DNA of 64,000 bases from Brevinematales bacterium (GTDB taxonomy: Bacteria > Spirochaetota > Brevinematia > Brevinematales > GWF1-51-8). The translations under genes and the position numbers were made by a program. Of the stretch, positions 50,511-59,979 are shown one piece after another (positions within the stretch are counted from its first letter, which is position 1; each line of letters begins with the position of its first letter). The notes beneath the pieces were generated by a model. The model was not told the DNA's origin. It saw only the letters and a program-made list of their open reading frames with translations, and did no database searches. The stretch is taken from NCBI GenBank assembly GCA_020059465.1, contig JAGVBZ010000032.1, positions 24,517-88,516 on the forward strand, read 5' to 3'.

Positions 50511-51725
50511 CTAAATATTCTTCACTGTATCGATCAGGGCCTGAGTAACCGTATATGCATCGTCTTCGCTCAGGCGTGAGTACACCGGGAGACTCATTTC
50601 TGCGCGGTAGCATTCACGCGCCGAGGGATAGTCGTCAATCGAATAACCGAGTTTGTTATAGAGGGGATGCAGCGGAAGGGGGATAAAATGCACATTCAGC
50701 GCGATCCCTTTTTCGCCCATCTTCTGAATAATCAGGTTGCGTTTGTCTTCGTCGGGTACGCTGAGACGGAGGGGATATACCTGATACGATGTTTCCCGCA
50801 TGGAGTCCGACAGCGGCGGGACAAGCGCCCAATCCTGAGCACCGAAGGCCTGATGGTAGATTTCACATATCCGTTTCCGCTTAACGAGGATTTCACTGTC
50901 ATACCGGGCGAGCTGGGTAAGCCCCATTGCGGCGGACATATCGGTCATATTATACTTATATCCGGCAAGCTCGATGGAATAGAACCAGTTCCCCGCGCGG
51001 AGTTTTTCCAATGCGTCCTTTGACTGCCCATGCAGGGTGAGAAGTTTCAGCTTACGGCGGATCTCGACGGCGTTGTCCCATCGGGATTGGTCGTACAGGA
51101 TTGCGCCTCCCTCGGCGGTCGTGAGGTTCTTTACCGCATGGAAGGAAAACACAGTAAAATCTGCCTGACTTCCGATCTTTTTACCTCGATAGTTCGCGCC
51201 GAGGCTGTGAGCGGCGTCGGAGATAAAAACAGGCCGCCCGGACTGCCGCTGATAGGGATTCATCGACGGACGGTAAAGTCCCGCTTTCCGCTGTATTACG
51301 TCCGCGATTTCACTGTAATCGGCGGGAAGCCCCGCGAAATCGACGCTGATGACCGCCTTCGTACGGTCGGTTATCAGCCGTTCTATTTCGGCAGGGTCGA
51401 TATTAAAATCGCCGGGTTTGATATCGGCGAATACGGGTTTCGCACCGGTATGGAGAATAACATTCGCTGTCGCGGCGAACGTATAGGGTGTGGTGATCAC
51501 CTCGTCGCCTGCGCCGATACCGAACAGCCTCAGGACAAGCTCCATCCCGGCGGTGGCAGACGAGAGACATACGGTATGGGATACACCGCAGAAGCCGGAC
51601 AGCGCGGCCTCGAATTCTGCGACCTTAGGCCCGGTAGTGATCCAGTCGGAACGCATCACATCGGTGACTGCCTGTATTTCAGGTTCGCCGATCTCCGGCA
51701 AGGCAAAGGGTATTTTATTTATCAT
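50511..51725 (-). CDS. DegT/DnrJ/EryC1/StrS-family sugar aminotransferase
   Basis: 404 residues. PLP-dependent transaminase acting on nucleotide-activated keto sugars. The PLP lysine is Lys199 in FSFHAVKNLTTAEGG, and earlier motifs 'TTPYTFAATANVILHTGAKP' and 'ISDAAHSLGANYRGKKIG' fit. It lies one base after the CapD-like dehydratase, which would supply its 4-keto substrate, so the pair should make a 4-amino-4,6-dideoxy sugar nucleotide. No acetyltransferase or glycosyltransferase is adjacent. Confidence 0.93.
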   Translation of the reverse strand: MINKIPFALPEIGEPEIQAVTDVMRSDWITTGPKVAEFEAALSGFCGVSHTVCLSSATAGMELVLRLFGIGAGDEVITTPYTFAATANVILHTGAKPVFADIKPGDFNIDPAEIERLITDRTKAVISVDFAGLPADYSEIADVIQRKAGLYRPSMNPYQRQSGRPVFISDAAHSLGANYRGKKIGSQADFTVFSFHAVKNLTTAEGGAILYDQSRWDNAVEIRRKLKLLTLHGQSKDALEKLRAGNWFYSIELAGYKYNMTDMSAAMGLTQLARYDSEILVKRKRICEIYHQAFGAQDWALVPPLSDSMRETSYQVYPLRLSVPDEDKRNLIIQKMGEKGIALNVHFIPLPLHPLYNKLGYSIDDYPSARECYRAEMSLPVYSRLSEDDAYTVTQALIDTVKNI

Positions 51726-51726
51726 G

Positions 51727-53130
51727 TTACAAACTCCCGAATTCGGGCAGGTATTTTTTCAGGGTTTCGCGGATTTTTTCTTTAGAGAACGATGCCGCCG
51801 CATCGGAGAATTCCGCGATCATCGATTCGATCTGATCGGCGGAATACACCGGTTCGCCGTCGGTAAGCATCCGGAGTTTATCGAACTCGGTGGGGCGGGG
51901 TTCCTCGAATTTGTAGCTCAGCTCCTCGTTCAGCTTTTCCCCTTTGCGGAGGCCGGTGAACACGATCGGGATGACAGTCTCGTCATACCCGGAAAGCGAG
52001 ATCATTTTCCGCGCGAGGTCGAGTATCCGGAGGGCGGTGCCCATTTCGAGGACGAATATACCGGGATCGGAAACGGCTATCGACTTCAGCACCAGACGCG
52101 CGGCCTCGGGAATAGACATAAAATAACGGGTCATTTCGGGATCGGTCACGGTGACAGGGCCGCCGCTCTCGATCTGCTTCAGGAATAACGGTACAACGCT
52201 CCCGCGGGACGCGAGCACGTTACCGAAACGGACGACGGAGAACCTGACGGGACGCGACGGGGAATTCATCGAAAGCGTCAGGAGTTCCGCGATCCGTTTG
52301 GTCGCCCCCATGAACGATGAAGGATATACCGCCTTGTCGGTGGATATCATCAGGAAGCGCTGTGCGCCGCATTCGAGGGCCATACGCGCGGTATTGTAAG
52401 TGCCGATAATATTGTTCCGTACCGCCTCGTCGGGATGCTCCTCCATCAGGGGGACATGCTTATGCGCGGCGGCATGGATGACGATATCGGGTTTCCATCG
52501 GGTGAACTCGCGCCGGAGTTTTACCGTATCACGGACATCCCCGATGACATAGGAAAATCGTTCGCCCGGCTTGAGGGACGAGATCAGTTCGAATATGGAG
52601 TTTTCGCCGCGCCCGAACGCGATAGCGTTCTTCACGGGGAGTTTCAGGAGCTCGCGGAAAATCTCCGAGCCGATGGAACCGCCCGCGCCTGTGACCAGTA
52701 CGGTCTTTCCCTCGAACGCCGGGATAAGACGTTCCGCTTCGAGGCCGACTTCTTCACGGCCGAGTAGGTCGACCGGCTGGATATCGCGGATCTGCGAAAT
52801 CCGTACGTTTCCCTCGATAATATCGAATATTCCCGGTACGATTTGGATTTGGACGGATAGTCCGGACAGAACGGAAAGGATTCGTTCGATCACGTTACGC
52901 GCGGCGGAAGGGATGGCGATAATGACCCTGTCGACCGACTGGGCGCGGATAACTTCCGGCGCGGCGTCGATCTGAGCGATTATCGGGATTCCGGCACATT
53001 CCCGTTTCGAGGGATGATCGTCGAGGAACCCGATGATCTCCCATTTCTTCGCGAAATAACGGTGTGAGCGGATTTCATTCGCGACCATCTCTCCGGCGGC
53101 GCCCGCTCCGATTATCAGCACTTTTATCAT
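51727..53130 (-). CDS. CapD/PglF-like nucleotide-sugar 4,6-dehydratase, soluble form
   Basis: 467 residues. An N-terminal Rossmann-like CoA-binding domain (1-~125, GAGAAGE glycine motif) is followed by an extended SDR dehydratase (~140-467) with 'VTGAGGSIGSE' and 'STDKAVYPSSFMGATKR', where Met takes the place of Tyr in the YxxxK motif, as in this subfamily. The four membrane helices found at the start of PglF/WbpM-type proteins are absent, so this is a shorter cytoplasmic version. Probable product UDP-4-keto-6-deoxy-GlcNAc, passed to the DegT aminotransferase encoded next. Confidence 0.9.
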   Translation of the reverse strand: MIKVLIIGAGAAGEMVANEIRSHRYFAKKWEIIGFLDDHPSKRECAGIPIIAQIDAAPEVIRAQSVDRVIIAIPSAARNVIERILSVLSGLSVQIQIVPGIFDIIEGNVRISQIRDIQPVDLLGREEVGLEAERLIPAFEGKTVLVTGAGGSIGSEIFRELLKLPVKNAIAFGRGENSIFELISSLKPGERFSYVIGDVRDTVKLRREFTRWKPDIVIHAAAHKHVPLMEEHPDEAVRNNIIGTYNTARMALECGAQRFLMISTDKAVYPSSFMGATKRIAELLTLSMNSPSRPVRFSVVRFGNVLASRGSVVPLFLKQIESGGPVTVTDPEMTRYFMSIPEAARLVLKSIAVSDPGIFVLEMGTALRILDLARKMISLSGYDETVIPIVFTGLRKGEKLNEELSYKFEEPRPTEFDKLRMLTDGEPVYSADQIESMIAEFSDAAASFSKEKIRETLKKYLPEFGSL

Positions 53131-53219
53131 TTTCTTTCCCGGTCGGTAATTATTGTCCGTATATAATTTTCGGCAGGTATCCGATATCCGATAGACGTAC
53201 GCGGAGACTTTGTAAAACT

Positions 53220-54437
53220 TTATTCCTCGACGCGCGATTTGATCTCGCCGGACGAAAGGATTGTCAGCAGATTATCGCCAGTTTTAGCGTCCTTCGATGC
53301 GCGGATGTTTTCCCTTGCCCCGCTTTCGTCCAGACGGTACGTAATGGAGTAACCCCGTTCGAGTATTTTTGTGGGGTTCAGCGCCTCGATCTTCTCACGA
53401 TAAAGCCCGATCTGGTGAGTCCACTGCCGTATTTTAGACTGGTACACGGTATCGAAACGGTGCCTGAGATTGGTGAGATGAAGCGAAATATCGGAGAGCG
53501 AGGTCATGAAAATACGTTTGAGCGCCGGGCCGCCTTTATTATCGAGCACCATCCTGAACTGGTCGATACGTGTATTGACAAGCTGTTCCGCGCGGAATGT
53601 AAGGTTCCGGACAAAATCGGTGAGCTGATTACGGTCCTTGACCACCAGTTCTGCGGCAGCTGAGGGAGTAGGCGCGCGCATATCCGCGACATAGTCCGCG
53701 ATAGTGTAATCGATTTCATGCCCGACTGCGGAAATCACGGGGACTTTCGAGTGGAATATCGCCCTCGCGACCGGCTCCTCGTTGAAGCACCACAGGTCTT
53801 CGATGGAACCGCCGCCGCGCCCGACGATCAGTACGTCGAGGATGTGTCCGGCGTATTTATTGGCGACCTTGATGGAACGCGCGATTTCTTTCGATGCCCC
53901 GTCGCCCTGCACAGCCGCGGGAAAGAGTATCATATTGACGCTGCCGAAACGCCGGTTGGTAACGTTCAGGATATCGTGGATTGCCGCGCCGGTCGGAGAA
54001 GTAATAATCCCGACCCATTCGGGGTATTCGGGGATTTTACGTTTCCTCGCCTTATCGAACATACCCTCCGCTTCGAGTTTCTGACGGAGCTGTTCGAATT
54101 TCTGTTTGAGGATTCCCTCGCCGAGCAGCAGCACCGATTCGACGAAGAAGCTGATGGAGCCTTCTTTTTTATAATAGGAGACGTTACCGAACAGGAGGAT
54201 TTCAAGGCCGTCGGAAAGGTTTTTTACGGCGCTCTGCGCCTCGGAATAATTCATAATAACGCAGCTGATCTTGGATTCTTCATCCTTGAGGGTGAAAAAT
54301 ACGTTCTTGTTCTGCTGGATACGCAGATTACTGATTTCACCCCGCACCCAAAGCTGGGGAACGTTATTCGAGATGACTGTGGATAAGTATTTTGCTAGTT
54401 CGCTGACCTTGAGAGCTTGGGGCAGATTTTCGGGCAT
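53220..54437 (-). CDS. xseA: Exodeoxyribonuclease VII large subunit
   Basis: 405 residues. N-terminal OB domain ('LWVRGEISNLRIQQNKNVFFTL'), the catalytic domain with 'VGIITSPTGAAIHDIL', 'LIVGRGGGSIEDLWCFNEE' and 'SAVGHEIDYTIADYVAD', and a C-terminal helical region that binds XseB. It lies six bases after rpmE with no clear ribosome-binding site, so it may be coupled to rpmE translation. The partner gene xseB is 7 kb away. Confidence 0.96.
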   Translation of the reverse strand: MPENLPQALKVSELAKYLSTVISNNVPQLWVRGEISNLRIQQNKNVFFTLKDEESKISCVIMNYSEAQSAVKNLSDGLEILLFGNVSYYKKEGSISFFVESVLLLGEGILKQKFEQLRQKLEAEGMFDKARKRKIPEYPEWVGIITSPTGAAIHDILNVTNRRFGSVNMILFPAAVQGDGASKEIARSIKVANKYAGHILDVLIVGRGGGSIEDLWCFNEEPVARAIFHSKVPVISAVGHEIDYTIADYVADMRAPTPSAAAELVVKDRNQLTDFVRNLTFRAEQLVNTRIDQFRMVLDNKGGPALKRIFMTSLSDISLHLTNLRHRFDTVYQSKIRQWTHQIGLYREKIEALNPTKILERGYSITYRLDESGARENIRASKDAKTGDNLLTILSSGEIKSRVEE

Positions 54438-54443
54438 GCCGAA

Positions 54444-54644
54444 TTACTTGATGCCGTATCTCTTCTTGAAGCGTTCTACCATACCGCCGCGGTCGAGGCT
54501 TCTCTTCTGGCCGCTGTAGAAGGGATGACACTTCGAACAGACTTCGACATGTATCTCTTCGACTGCCGCACGGATGATAAACTCTTCTCCGCAGGTGCAT
54601 TTAACTTTGGTATTATAAAGTTTTGGATGTATTCCTTCTCTCAT
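54444..54644 (-). CDS. rpmE: 50S ribosomal protein L31, zinc-binding form
   Basis: 66 residues from the ATG at 54644, preceded by GGAAGGAG; the longer frame to 54704 is not used. Zinc ligands Cys16, Cys18, Cys36 and Cys39 are all present, so this is the C+ form whose zinc makes it a possible zinc store. 'GIHPKLYNTKVKCTCG' and 'HPFYSGQKR' are typical. First gene of the rpmE-xseA pair, under a consensus promoter. Confidence 0.96.
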   Translation of the reverse strand: MREGIHPKLYNTKVKCTCGEEFIIRAAVEEIHVEVCSKCHPFYSGQKRSLDRGGMVERFKKRYGIK

Positions 54645-54675
54645 TCGTCTGCTCCTTCCATAGGATTGTATAAAT

Positions 54676-54704
54676 ATTATACCACTATTTCCGGTTTTTG
54701 TCAA
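54676..54704 (-). promoter_or_regulatory. Sigma-70 promoter for rpmE-xseA
   Basis: Minus strand TTGACA (54704-54699), 17 bases, TATAAT (54681-54676). Both boxes perfect. Start near 54669, 25-base leader. Confidence 0.87.
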
Positions 54705-54716
54705 AATTGTTAAAAC

Positions 54717-54745
54717 TTCACTTTTAAGCGAAAACGGAGTATAAT
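54717..54745 (+). promoter_or_regulatory. Promoter for the amidase-yqeK pair
   Basis: TTCACT (54717-54722), 17 bases, TATAAT (54740-54745). Divergent from the rpmE promoter; start near 54752, ~13-base leader containing GGGAGG. Confidence 0.6.
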
Positions 54746-54764
54746 ACTTACCGGGAGGACGTGA

Positions 54765-55427
54765 ATGAATAGACTTATTATTCTATTAATTGTCCTTGTG
54801 TCTGCATCAATCTCCGCAATCAAGCCCCCTGTTTTCAAGGAATACCCGGTCGTTACCGGGGAACGACTCGAACTGACAAAGATATATTGTAAAATGCATT
54901 ACGGGATGGATACGTATACGCTGAAAGAGCCTAAGATGATCGTGATCCACTGCACCGAGGCGGGATCGCTCGCGGCATCCCTGGCATGCTTCAAGCCGGC
55001 AAAAATCCCCGATGAACGCGCATACCTTCAATCATTCGGCGATCTGAATGTCGGTGTGCATTATATGGTCAGTAAAAAAGGGGAAATCTACCGTCTGATG
55101 CCGGACGATATTATCGGTCGGCATACCATCGGATTCAATTACACCGCGCTCGGTATCGAGAATGTCGGAAAAAACAACGCCGACCTGACGAAGGCGCAGG
55201 TACACAGCAATGCCCAGCTTGTCGCATGGCTGGTATCTCAGCATCCGTCGATAGAATACCTGATCGGGCACTACGAATATACGAATAAGACCCTCCCGCA
55301 CTTCGCGCTCTATATAGAAAAAGTAACAAATTACAATTTCACATCCAAAGTCGACCCGGGCGTGAAGTTCATGAAGGAACTCAGGGAAATATTGAAAAAC
55401 AAGTACAATATCATATTAAAGGATTAA
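54765..55427 (+). CDS. Secreted N-acetylmuramoyl-L-alanine amidase (Amidase_2/PGRP fold)
   Basis: 220 residues. Signal peptide 1-18. Zinc amidase that cuts the amide bond between MurNAc and the stem peptide. Likely zinc ligands are His62 in VIHCTEA and His169 in IGHYEYT, and the KVDPG segment (195-199) carries the third ligand Asp and the lysine. 'GRHTIGFNYTALGIENVG' is the family core. Probably periplasmic wall turnover or cell separation. yqeK starts two bases after its stop. Confidence 0.92.
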   Translation: MNRLIILLIVLVSASISAIKPPVFKEYPVVTGERLELTKIYCKMHYGMDTYTLKEPKMIVIHCTEAGSLAASLACFKPAKIPDERAYLQSFGDLNVGVHYMVSKKGEIYRLMPDDIIGRHTIGFNYTALGIENVGKNNADLTKAQVHSNAQLVAWLVSQHPSIEYLIGHYEYTNKTLPHFALYIEKVTNYNFTSKVDPGVKFMKELREILKNKYNIILKD

Positions 55428-55429
55428 TT

Positions 55430-56005
55430 ATGGATTTTGAAAAAATACGCGCCGATCTAAAAAAGACCCTTTCGGATAAACGGTATAAACACACCATCGG
55501 CGTCGAGGAAGTAGGTGTTAAACTTGCGGAACGATGGGACGAGAATTCTGAAGAATTAAGAACCGCAGCGCTCCTTCACGACTGCGCGAAAGGGATGCGT
55601 ATATCGGAACAATTCGAGTTCTGCCGTCAGAACGGAATACCTATTTCACGGGAGGATATGTTATCGCCTGGGGTGATCCACGCCCGAATCGGCGCATTCC
55701 TCGCGCATTGGAAGTACCATGTCAAAGAACGGGAGATTTTGGACGCGATATTCTTTCATCCGACCGGAAAAGACAATATGACGCGCCTGCAGAAGCTGTT
55801 GTTTATCGCGGATTACATCGATCCGAATAGGGATTTACATGTGACGGGCGACCTGACGGCGCTCGCGTTCGAGGATATGGAGACTGCCGTATTGGAGATA
55901 GTGATTGCGAAGAACGAGTACCTGATCGAGAACAGGATGATTCTCCATCCCGACAGCATCAAACTCTATAATTCACAGATTATGCATATCGAACAGCGCA
56001 GATAA
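55430..56005 (+). CDS. yqeK: YqeK-like HD phosphohydrolase (symmetrical Ap4A hydrolase)
   Basis: 191 residues, one HD domain with 'RYKHTIGVEEVG', 'ALLHDCAKG' (HD pair), 'VIHARIGAFLA' and 'LFIADYIDPNRD'. YqeK proteins hydrolyse diadenosine tetraphosphate to two ADP. Usually found with nadD; here it follows a wall amidase. Its stop codon directly abuts the stop codon of the convergent sigma-54 activator gene (TAATTA). Confidence 0.88.
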   Translation: MDFEKIRADLKKTLSDKRYKHTIGVEEVGVKLAERWDENSEELRTAALLHDCAKGMRISEQFEFCRQNGIPISREDMLSPGVIHARIGAFLAHWKYHVKEREILDAIFFHPTGKDNMTRLQKLLFIADYIDPNRDLHVTGDLTALAFEDMETAVLEIVIAKNEYLIENRMILHPDSIKLYNSQIMHIEQRR

Positions 56006-57049
56006 TTATTTCAGCTTGTACTTCTTCATCTTCTGGGTCAGCGTATTTCTATGAATACCCAATAATTCCGCCGCCTTGGACATTTTCCAGTGCGACTTTT
56101 CGAGCGCCTTCAGTATCTGTGTTTTTTCCATCTCGTCCAGATCGAGGTCGGTAATAATCACGTTGTCCTTCTTAATATACCCCGTCAGATTATTGATGTT
56201 GTCGCTGGAGGATGCGGAACTGAAAATATTGTCGGGGATATCGTCGATGGAAATCCGCTCGTCCTCGGTCATTATCATCGCGTGATGGATAACATTCTCG
56301 AGCTGACGAACGTTACCCGGCCAATTGAATGAAATGAGCAGCTTGACAACATCCTCGTCGATCTGGGAAATATGGACGCCCTCAAGTTCGATATAACGTT
56401 TGATAAAGAAGTCGATAAGAAGGGGAATATCCTCGCGGCGCTCCTTGAGCGGAGGGAGATGCAGAAAAATGACGTTGATACGGTAATAAAGGTCTTCGCG
56501 GAATTTTGTCTTGCGGACTTCCTGCCAGAGGTCGCGGTTGGTTGCGGAAATAATACGCACGTCGATAGAAATGGATTCCAGACCGCCGACACGCGAGATA
56601 ATTTTATCTTCGATTACACGGAGAATCTTTGCCTGAAGCGCAAGGGACATCTCACCGATCTCGTCGAGAAAAATAGTTCCTTTATTTGCAAGCTCGAATT
56701 TTCCGATTTTCTGGCGGCCGGCGCCGGTGAACGCGCCCTTTTCATAGCCGAACAGTTCGCTTTCAAGCAGGGTTTCCGGGATCGCCGCGCAGTTCAGTTT
56801 GACAAGCGGGCCGTCCATGCGGATTCCCATATAATGGGTCGCAATGGCGAATAGCTCCTTTCCCGTACCGCTGTCGCCCTGTATCAGGATGTTGGCGTTA
56901 CTCTTCGCCGCTTTTTTCGCCCTCTGAAACGATTGGATAATCGAATCGGAATACCCGATAATCCCGAATTTCGTCATTTCCTCGATAAATTGCAGCTTCT
57001 CAGGCTGTGGGTCCTCGATAAAGTTTTCAAGACCTTTGATTAGTTGCAT
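56006..57049 (-). CDS. Sigma-54-dependent activator lacking a receiver domain
   Basis: 347 residues from the ATG at 57049, with GGGGATGG upstream; a GTG one codon earlier is possible. NtrC-type AAA+ domain with Walker A GDSGTGKE (59-66), the sigma-54 contact loop GAFTGA (106-111) and Walker B 'GTIFLDEIGEM'. A Fis-type helix-turn-helix closes the protein ('MSKAAELLGIHRNTLTQKMK'). The first ~30 residues are too short for a sensor domain, so control must come from another protein, perhaps one encoded by the same operon. Last gene of the five-gene minus-strand run from 61568. Confidence 0.92.
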   Translation of the reverse strand: MQLIKGLENFIEDPQPEKLQFIEEMTKFGIIGYSDSIIQSFQRAKKAAKSNANILIQGDSGTGKELFAIATHYMGIRMDGPLVKLNCAAIPETLLESELFGYEKGAFTGAGRQKIGKFELANKGTIFLDEIGEMSLALQAKILRVIEDKIISRVGGLESISIDVRIISATNRDLWQEVRKTKFREDLYYRINVIFLHLPPLKERREDIPLLIDFFIKRYIELEGVHISQIDEDVVKLLISFNWPGNVRQLENVIHHAMIMTEDERISIDDIPDNIFSSASSSDNINNLTGYIKKDNVIITDLDLDEMEKTQILKALEKSHWKMSKAAELLGIHRNTLTQKMKKYKLK

Positions 57050-57061
57050 CACACCATCCCC

Positions 57062-58396
57062 TTATTGATATTCCAAAAAGTTCTTTTTTAATTCATCGTA
57101 ATATTTCTTCGCTTCCTGAAGAACATTTTTACTGTAGCTGCCTTTTATAATGCTTTCAAATATATCTTTTGAACGATAGATATCGTGAATATACTGATAA
57201 AGCCTGGCAATGTTTATCATGGAGCGCGCGTAGAGGTCGGGATCGCTCTGGATAAACCGTTTTGTCTCGGCTTCGAGCTTGCCCAGCGCCCCGGCATCGA
57301 TATCGCCCTGCTTCAGGTATAAAGCCTCCATCTCGATCAGAGTTTCCTTTTTAACAGAATCATCGCCGTTCAGCGCAGCATAATAATTCTTCAGCGCCTC
57401 GAGAGGTTTCTTCTGCTTATCGTACATTCTAGCCATATAAAGGCTCTTCCGGTACTGATCGGACAAAAGATTGATATTGATCAACGCATCCTTGAAATTA
57501 TAATTATCGATTAATAATGAGATAAGATGATAACGAAGCAGTTCCTTATCGGCAGACGTCATTTCGGAGGAATCAATGTTCTTGTAGAGGATTTTAATTT
57601 TTTCTGGCAAAGACAGATACTGCAGAGATGATATTACGGCATCGGATAACTGAAATGCGGTTCCTTTATTCGTAAACGCATCGCTCGGCGGAGAAATGAT
57701 GATCTGATTGGTAGTTTGTTGAGGAATGGCATTTACCGGAGTGTTAAGCGGTTTGATCGAATAGATATACTTTTTTATCAGTTTCCCGGCTTTTGTATAT
57801 CCATGAAATATCGCAGAGCTATTTTGAGAACCTCCGATAAATAGAAAAAAACCGTCGGAGGGATTCGATTTTTCCTTGAGAAACTTTATATCACCTTCTA
57901 TAGTCTTTAAAGTCAGAATTGCGCCCTTCTCGAAAATGTTTATCGAAAATTCTTCCCCCGGAATCATTTCGATAGATTTATAAACCGGCGAAATGATTAA
58001 CGGTTCCTTAATAATAGGAGTATTGTCTGCCGGCGGCTTTTTATTCTGAATCTGCGTGATTATTTTATTGGATTGAACGGTTTTCGCGCTATCGACCGGC
58101 TGTTTGATAATCTGGGTAAGAACAGTTTGCCCGCCGGGAGCAGGGGTCGTATTCGTTATAAAATTGGTTTTCAGTATCACTACAAGCGATACCTGATTGG
58201 TTGTCATTACGTCTGCGGTCAGCGGAATCTGATTGGTCACAGGCTTCGGGCGATTAATATACTGCGAGTAACCTGTTTCATCGAGCATTTGCTCAAAGGA
58301 AAGAAACTGTGCGCTTTGGATATTCTTCAATAGCAAAAGGTGCTCCTGGGTGCAGGATAAAAAAAATATAACGCTGAAAAGGAAGATTCCCCTCAT
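57062..58396 (-). CDS. TPR-containing lipoprotein
   Basis: 444 residues. Short signal peptide with lipobox FLSC (Cys at 15). A Thr/Asn/Gln/Pro-rich tether (~50-130) precedes a beta domain (~140-220) and a TPR-like helical C-terminus ('ALININLLSDQYRKSLYMAR', 'ALKNYYAALNG', 'ARLYQYIHDIYRSKDIFE'). Probably attached to a membrane and facing the periplasm. It overlaps the upstream TPR gene by four bases and lies 12 bases before the sigma-54 activator. Confidence 0.8.
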   Translation of the reverse strand: MRGIFLFSVIFFLSCTQEHLLLLKNIQSAQFLSFEQMLDETGYSQYINRPKPVTNQIPLTADVMTTNQVSLVVILKTNFITNTTPAPGGQTVLTQIIKQPVDSAKTVQSNKIITQIQNKKPPADNTPIIKEPLIISPVYKSIEMIPGEEFSINIFEKGAILTLKTIEGDIKFLKEKSNPSDGFFLFIGGSQNSSAIFHGYTKAGKLIKKYIYSIKPLNTPVNAIPQQTTNQIIISPPSDAFTNKGTAFQLSDAVISSLQYLSLPEKIKILYKNIDSSEMTSADKELLRYHLISLLIDNYNFKDALININLLSDQYRKSLYMARMYDKQKKPLEALKNYYAALNGDDSVKKETLIEMEALYLKQGDIDAGALGKLEAETKRFIQSDPDLYARSMINIARLYQYIHDIYRSKDIFESIIKGSYSKNVLQEAKKYYDELKKNFLEYQ

Positions 58397-59979
58397 AACT
58401 TTTCCAAATCTTTTATATAGTTCTTGGCGTTTTCGTTTTCAGGATCGATACTGATGATATCCTGAAAAATCCTTTTTGCCTTATGAAACTCTTTTAATTG
58501 AATATAAAGCAGTCCGATTTTGTATAGGACGTCGGGTTCAGGTTCCTTATGGAGCATATATTCCTCGAAGAGATGAATCGCGGAATCCGCCTCGCCGAGC
58601 TTCATTTTTGTCAGCGCAAGCGTATAGATAATATCGGGATTTCTATCGATAATAATCGCTTTCTCGAGATAGAGCGAGGCCCTCTCGTAATCTTCCTTAT
58701 TGGCTTCCAGTAACCCCAGTCCGTAAAGAATGTTGATTTCCGACGGATTGACTTTCAGTCCCTTCTCTAAGATCTCCCTCGCCTGATTGAGTTTTCCTAC
58801 TTTCATCAGCGAACTGCCGTAGATAAAGAAAATTATTTCCTTTGAAAACCCCTTCTTTATCAGCGGTTCGAGATATTGAATTGACTCCCAGTACTTTCTG
58901 AGATGATAATAACAGATGCCGAGATTCTCATATATCTCATCGGTATTTTTTGCGCTATCGAGACAAAGCGTGAAATAATCGATGGCTTTGTCATACTTTT
59001 CCTCGAGCATGAAGCTCAACCCGATACGGTATGCATACTCGGGATTATTCGTTATCTGGAATACTTTAAGGAAACTTTCGCGCGCTTTTGCGTATACTTT
59101 CTGATTGAGATAGATATATGCCAAACGTTCCCATATCTCGGAGGAATGGGGTTTGAGTCCGGCGGCGTACTTTAGGGATTCGATAGCCTTATCTGGCTGC
59201 GCCATAGCCTCATAGACGATACCGATATAGTACCATGCTTCCATATTGGTACGGTCCTGCTCGATTGCGAGCTTCAGCACTTCCTGCGCCTGAAAAGTCT
59301 GGCCGACCTCGAAATAACTCATCCCCAATAAAACAAGCGTCATGGGATAACGTTCCTTATCCTGATCGTAGACGCGCGTAAAGCACTCAATCGCCTTCTG
59401 GTAATCCTTCAGCTCTATATAGGAAACTCCCAGCCCGAACATTGCATTGATTTCATTGGGGAAGTGGTGGAGATATTTCAGAAACAGGTCTTTGGAACGC
59501 TGAGGATTATCCTCCTGAATCAGGTTCATCCCCAAATTAAAAACGTTTAAAGCCGCCGATTCCTTTCCGGCGAAATAATCGAGAAGCTTTTCAGCCCGGT
59601 CAAGACGGTCTGTTTTTATATAACAAAGACTGAGATGAAACGCGATAAAATCGTCGGTCTTATCGCTCTCGTACACCTCTTCGAAATAACTTGATGCAAG
59701 ATCGAAATTTTCGAGGTAGAAATGGCAGATTCCCAGGTTGTGTTTTACACTGGGGGCATGGGGGTTTATCTGATGCATCTCGTTGAGAAATTTCAGTCCC
59801 GCGTCATAGTTTTCCAGCTTGATATAGCAGTACGCAAGCTTATCCAATATACTGAACCGGTCGATATATTCTTCTTTATCCAATGCTTCGAGAATAAAAG
59901 GAACCGCCTGAGCGTAATTTCCTTCTTCGATAAGTTTTTCGGTTTCCATTTCCTTCATAAAGGAAATAAACTTATTCAA
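58393..59979 (-). CDS. Cytoplasmic protein of tandem TPR repeats
   Basis: 528 residues if started at the TTG at 59979, which has GGAGGAG just upstream; a TTG at 59994 and an ATG at 59958 are alternatives. At least twelve tetratricopeptide repeats fill the chain, for example 'AVPFILEALDKEEYIDRFSI', 'AMFGLGVSYIELKDYQKAIE', 'AWYYIGIVYEAMAQPDKAIE' and 'LYKIGLLYIQLKEFHKAKRI'. No signal peptide, so likely a cytoplasmic scaffold. It overlaps the genes on both sides. Confidence 0.87.
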   Translation of the reverse strand: MNKFISFMKEMETEKLIEEGNYAQAVPFILEALDKEEYIDRFSILDKLAYCYIKLENYDAGLKFLNEMHQINPHAPSVKHNLGICHFYLENFDLASSYFEEVYESDKTDDFIAFHLSLCYIKTDRLDRAEKLLDYFAGKESAALNVFNLGMNLIQEDNPQRSKDLFLKYLHHFPNEINAMFGLGVSYIELKDYQKAIECFTRVYDQDKERYPMTLVLLGMSYFEVGQTFQAQEVLKLAIEQDRTNMEAWYYIGIVYEAMAQPDKAIESLKYAAGLKPHSSEIWERLAYIYLNQKVYAKARESFLKVFQITNNPEYAYRIGLSFMLEEKYDKAIDYFTLCLDSAKNTDEIYENLGICYYHLRKYWESIQYLEPLIKKGFSKEIIFFIYGSSLMKVGKLNQAREILEKGLKVNPSEINILYGLGLLEANKEDYERASLYLEKAIIIDRNPDIIYTLALTKMKLGEADSAIHLFEEYMLHKEPEPDVLYKIGLLYIQLKEFHKAKRIFQDIISIDPENENAKNYIKDLEKL

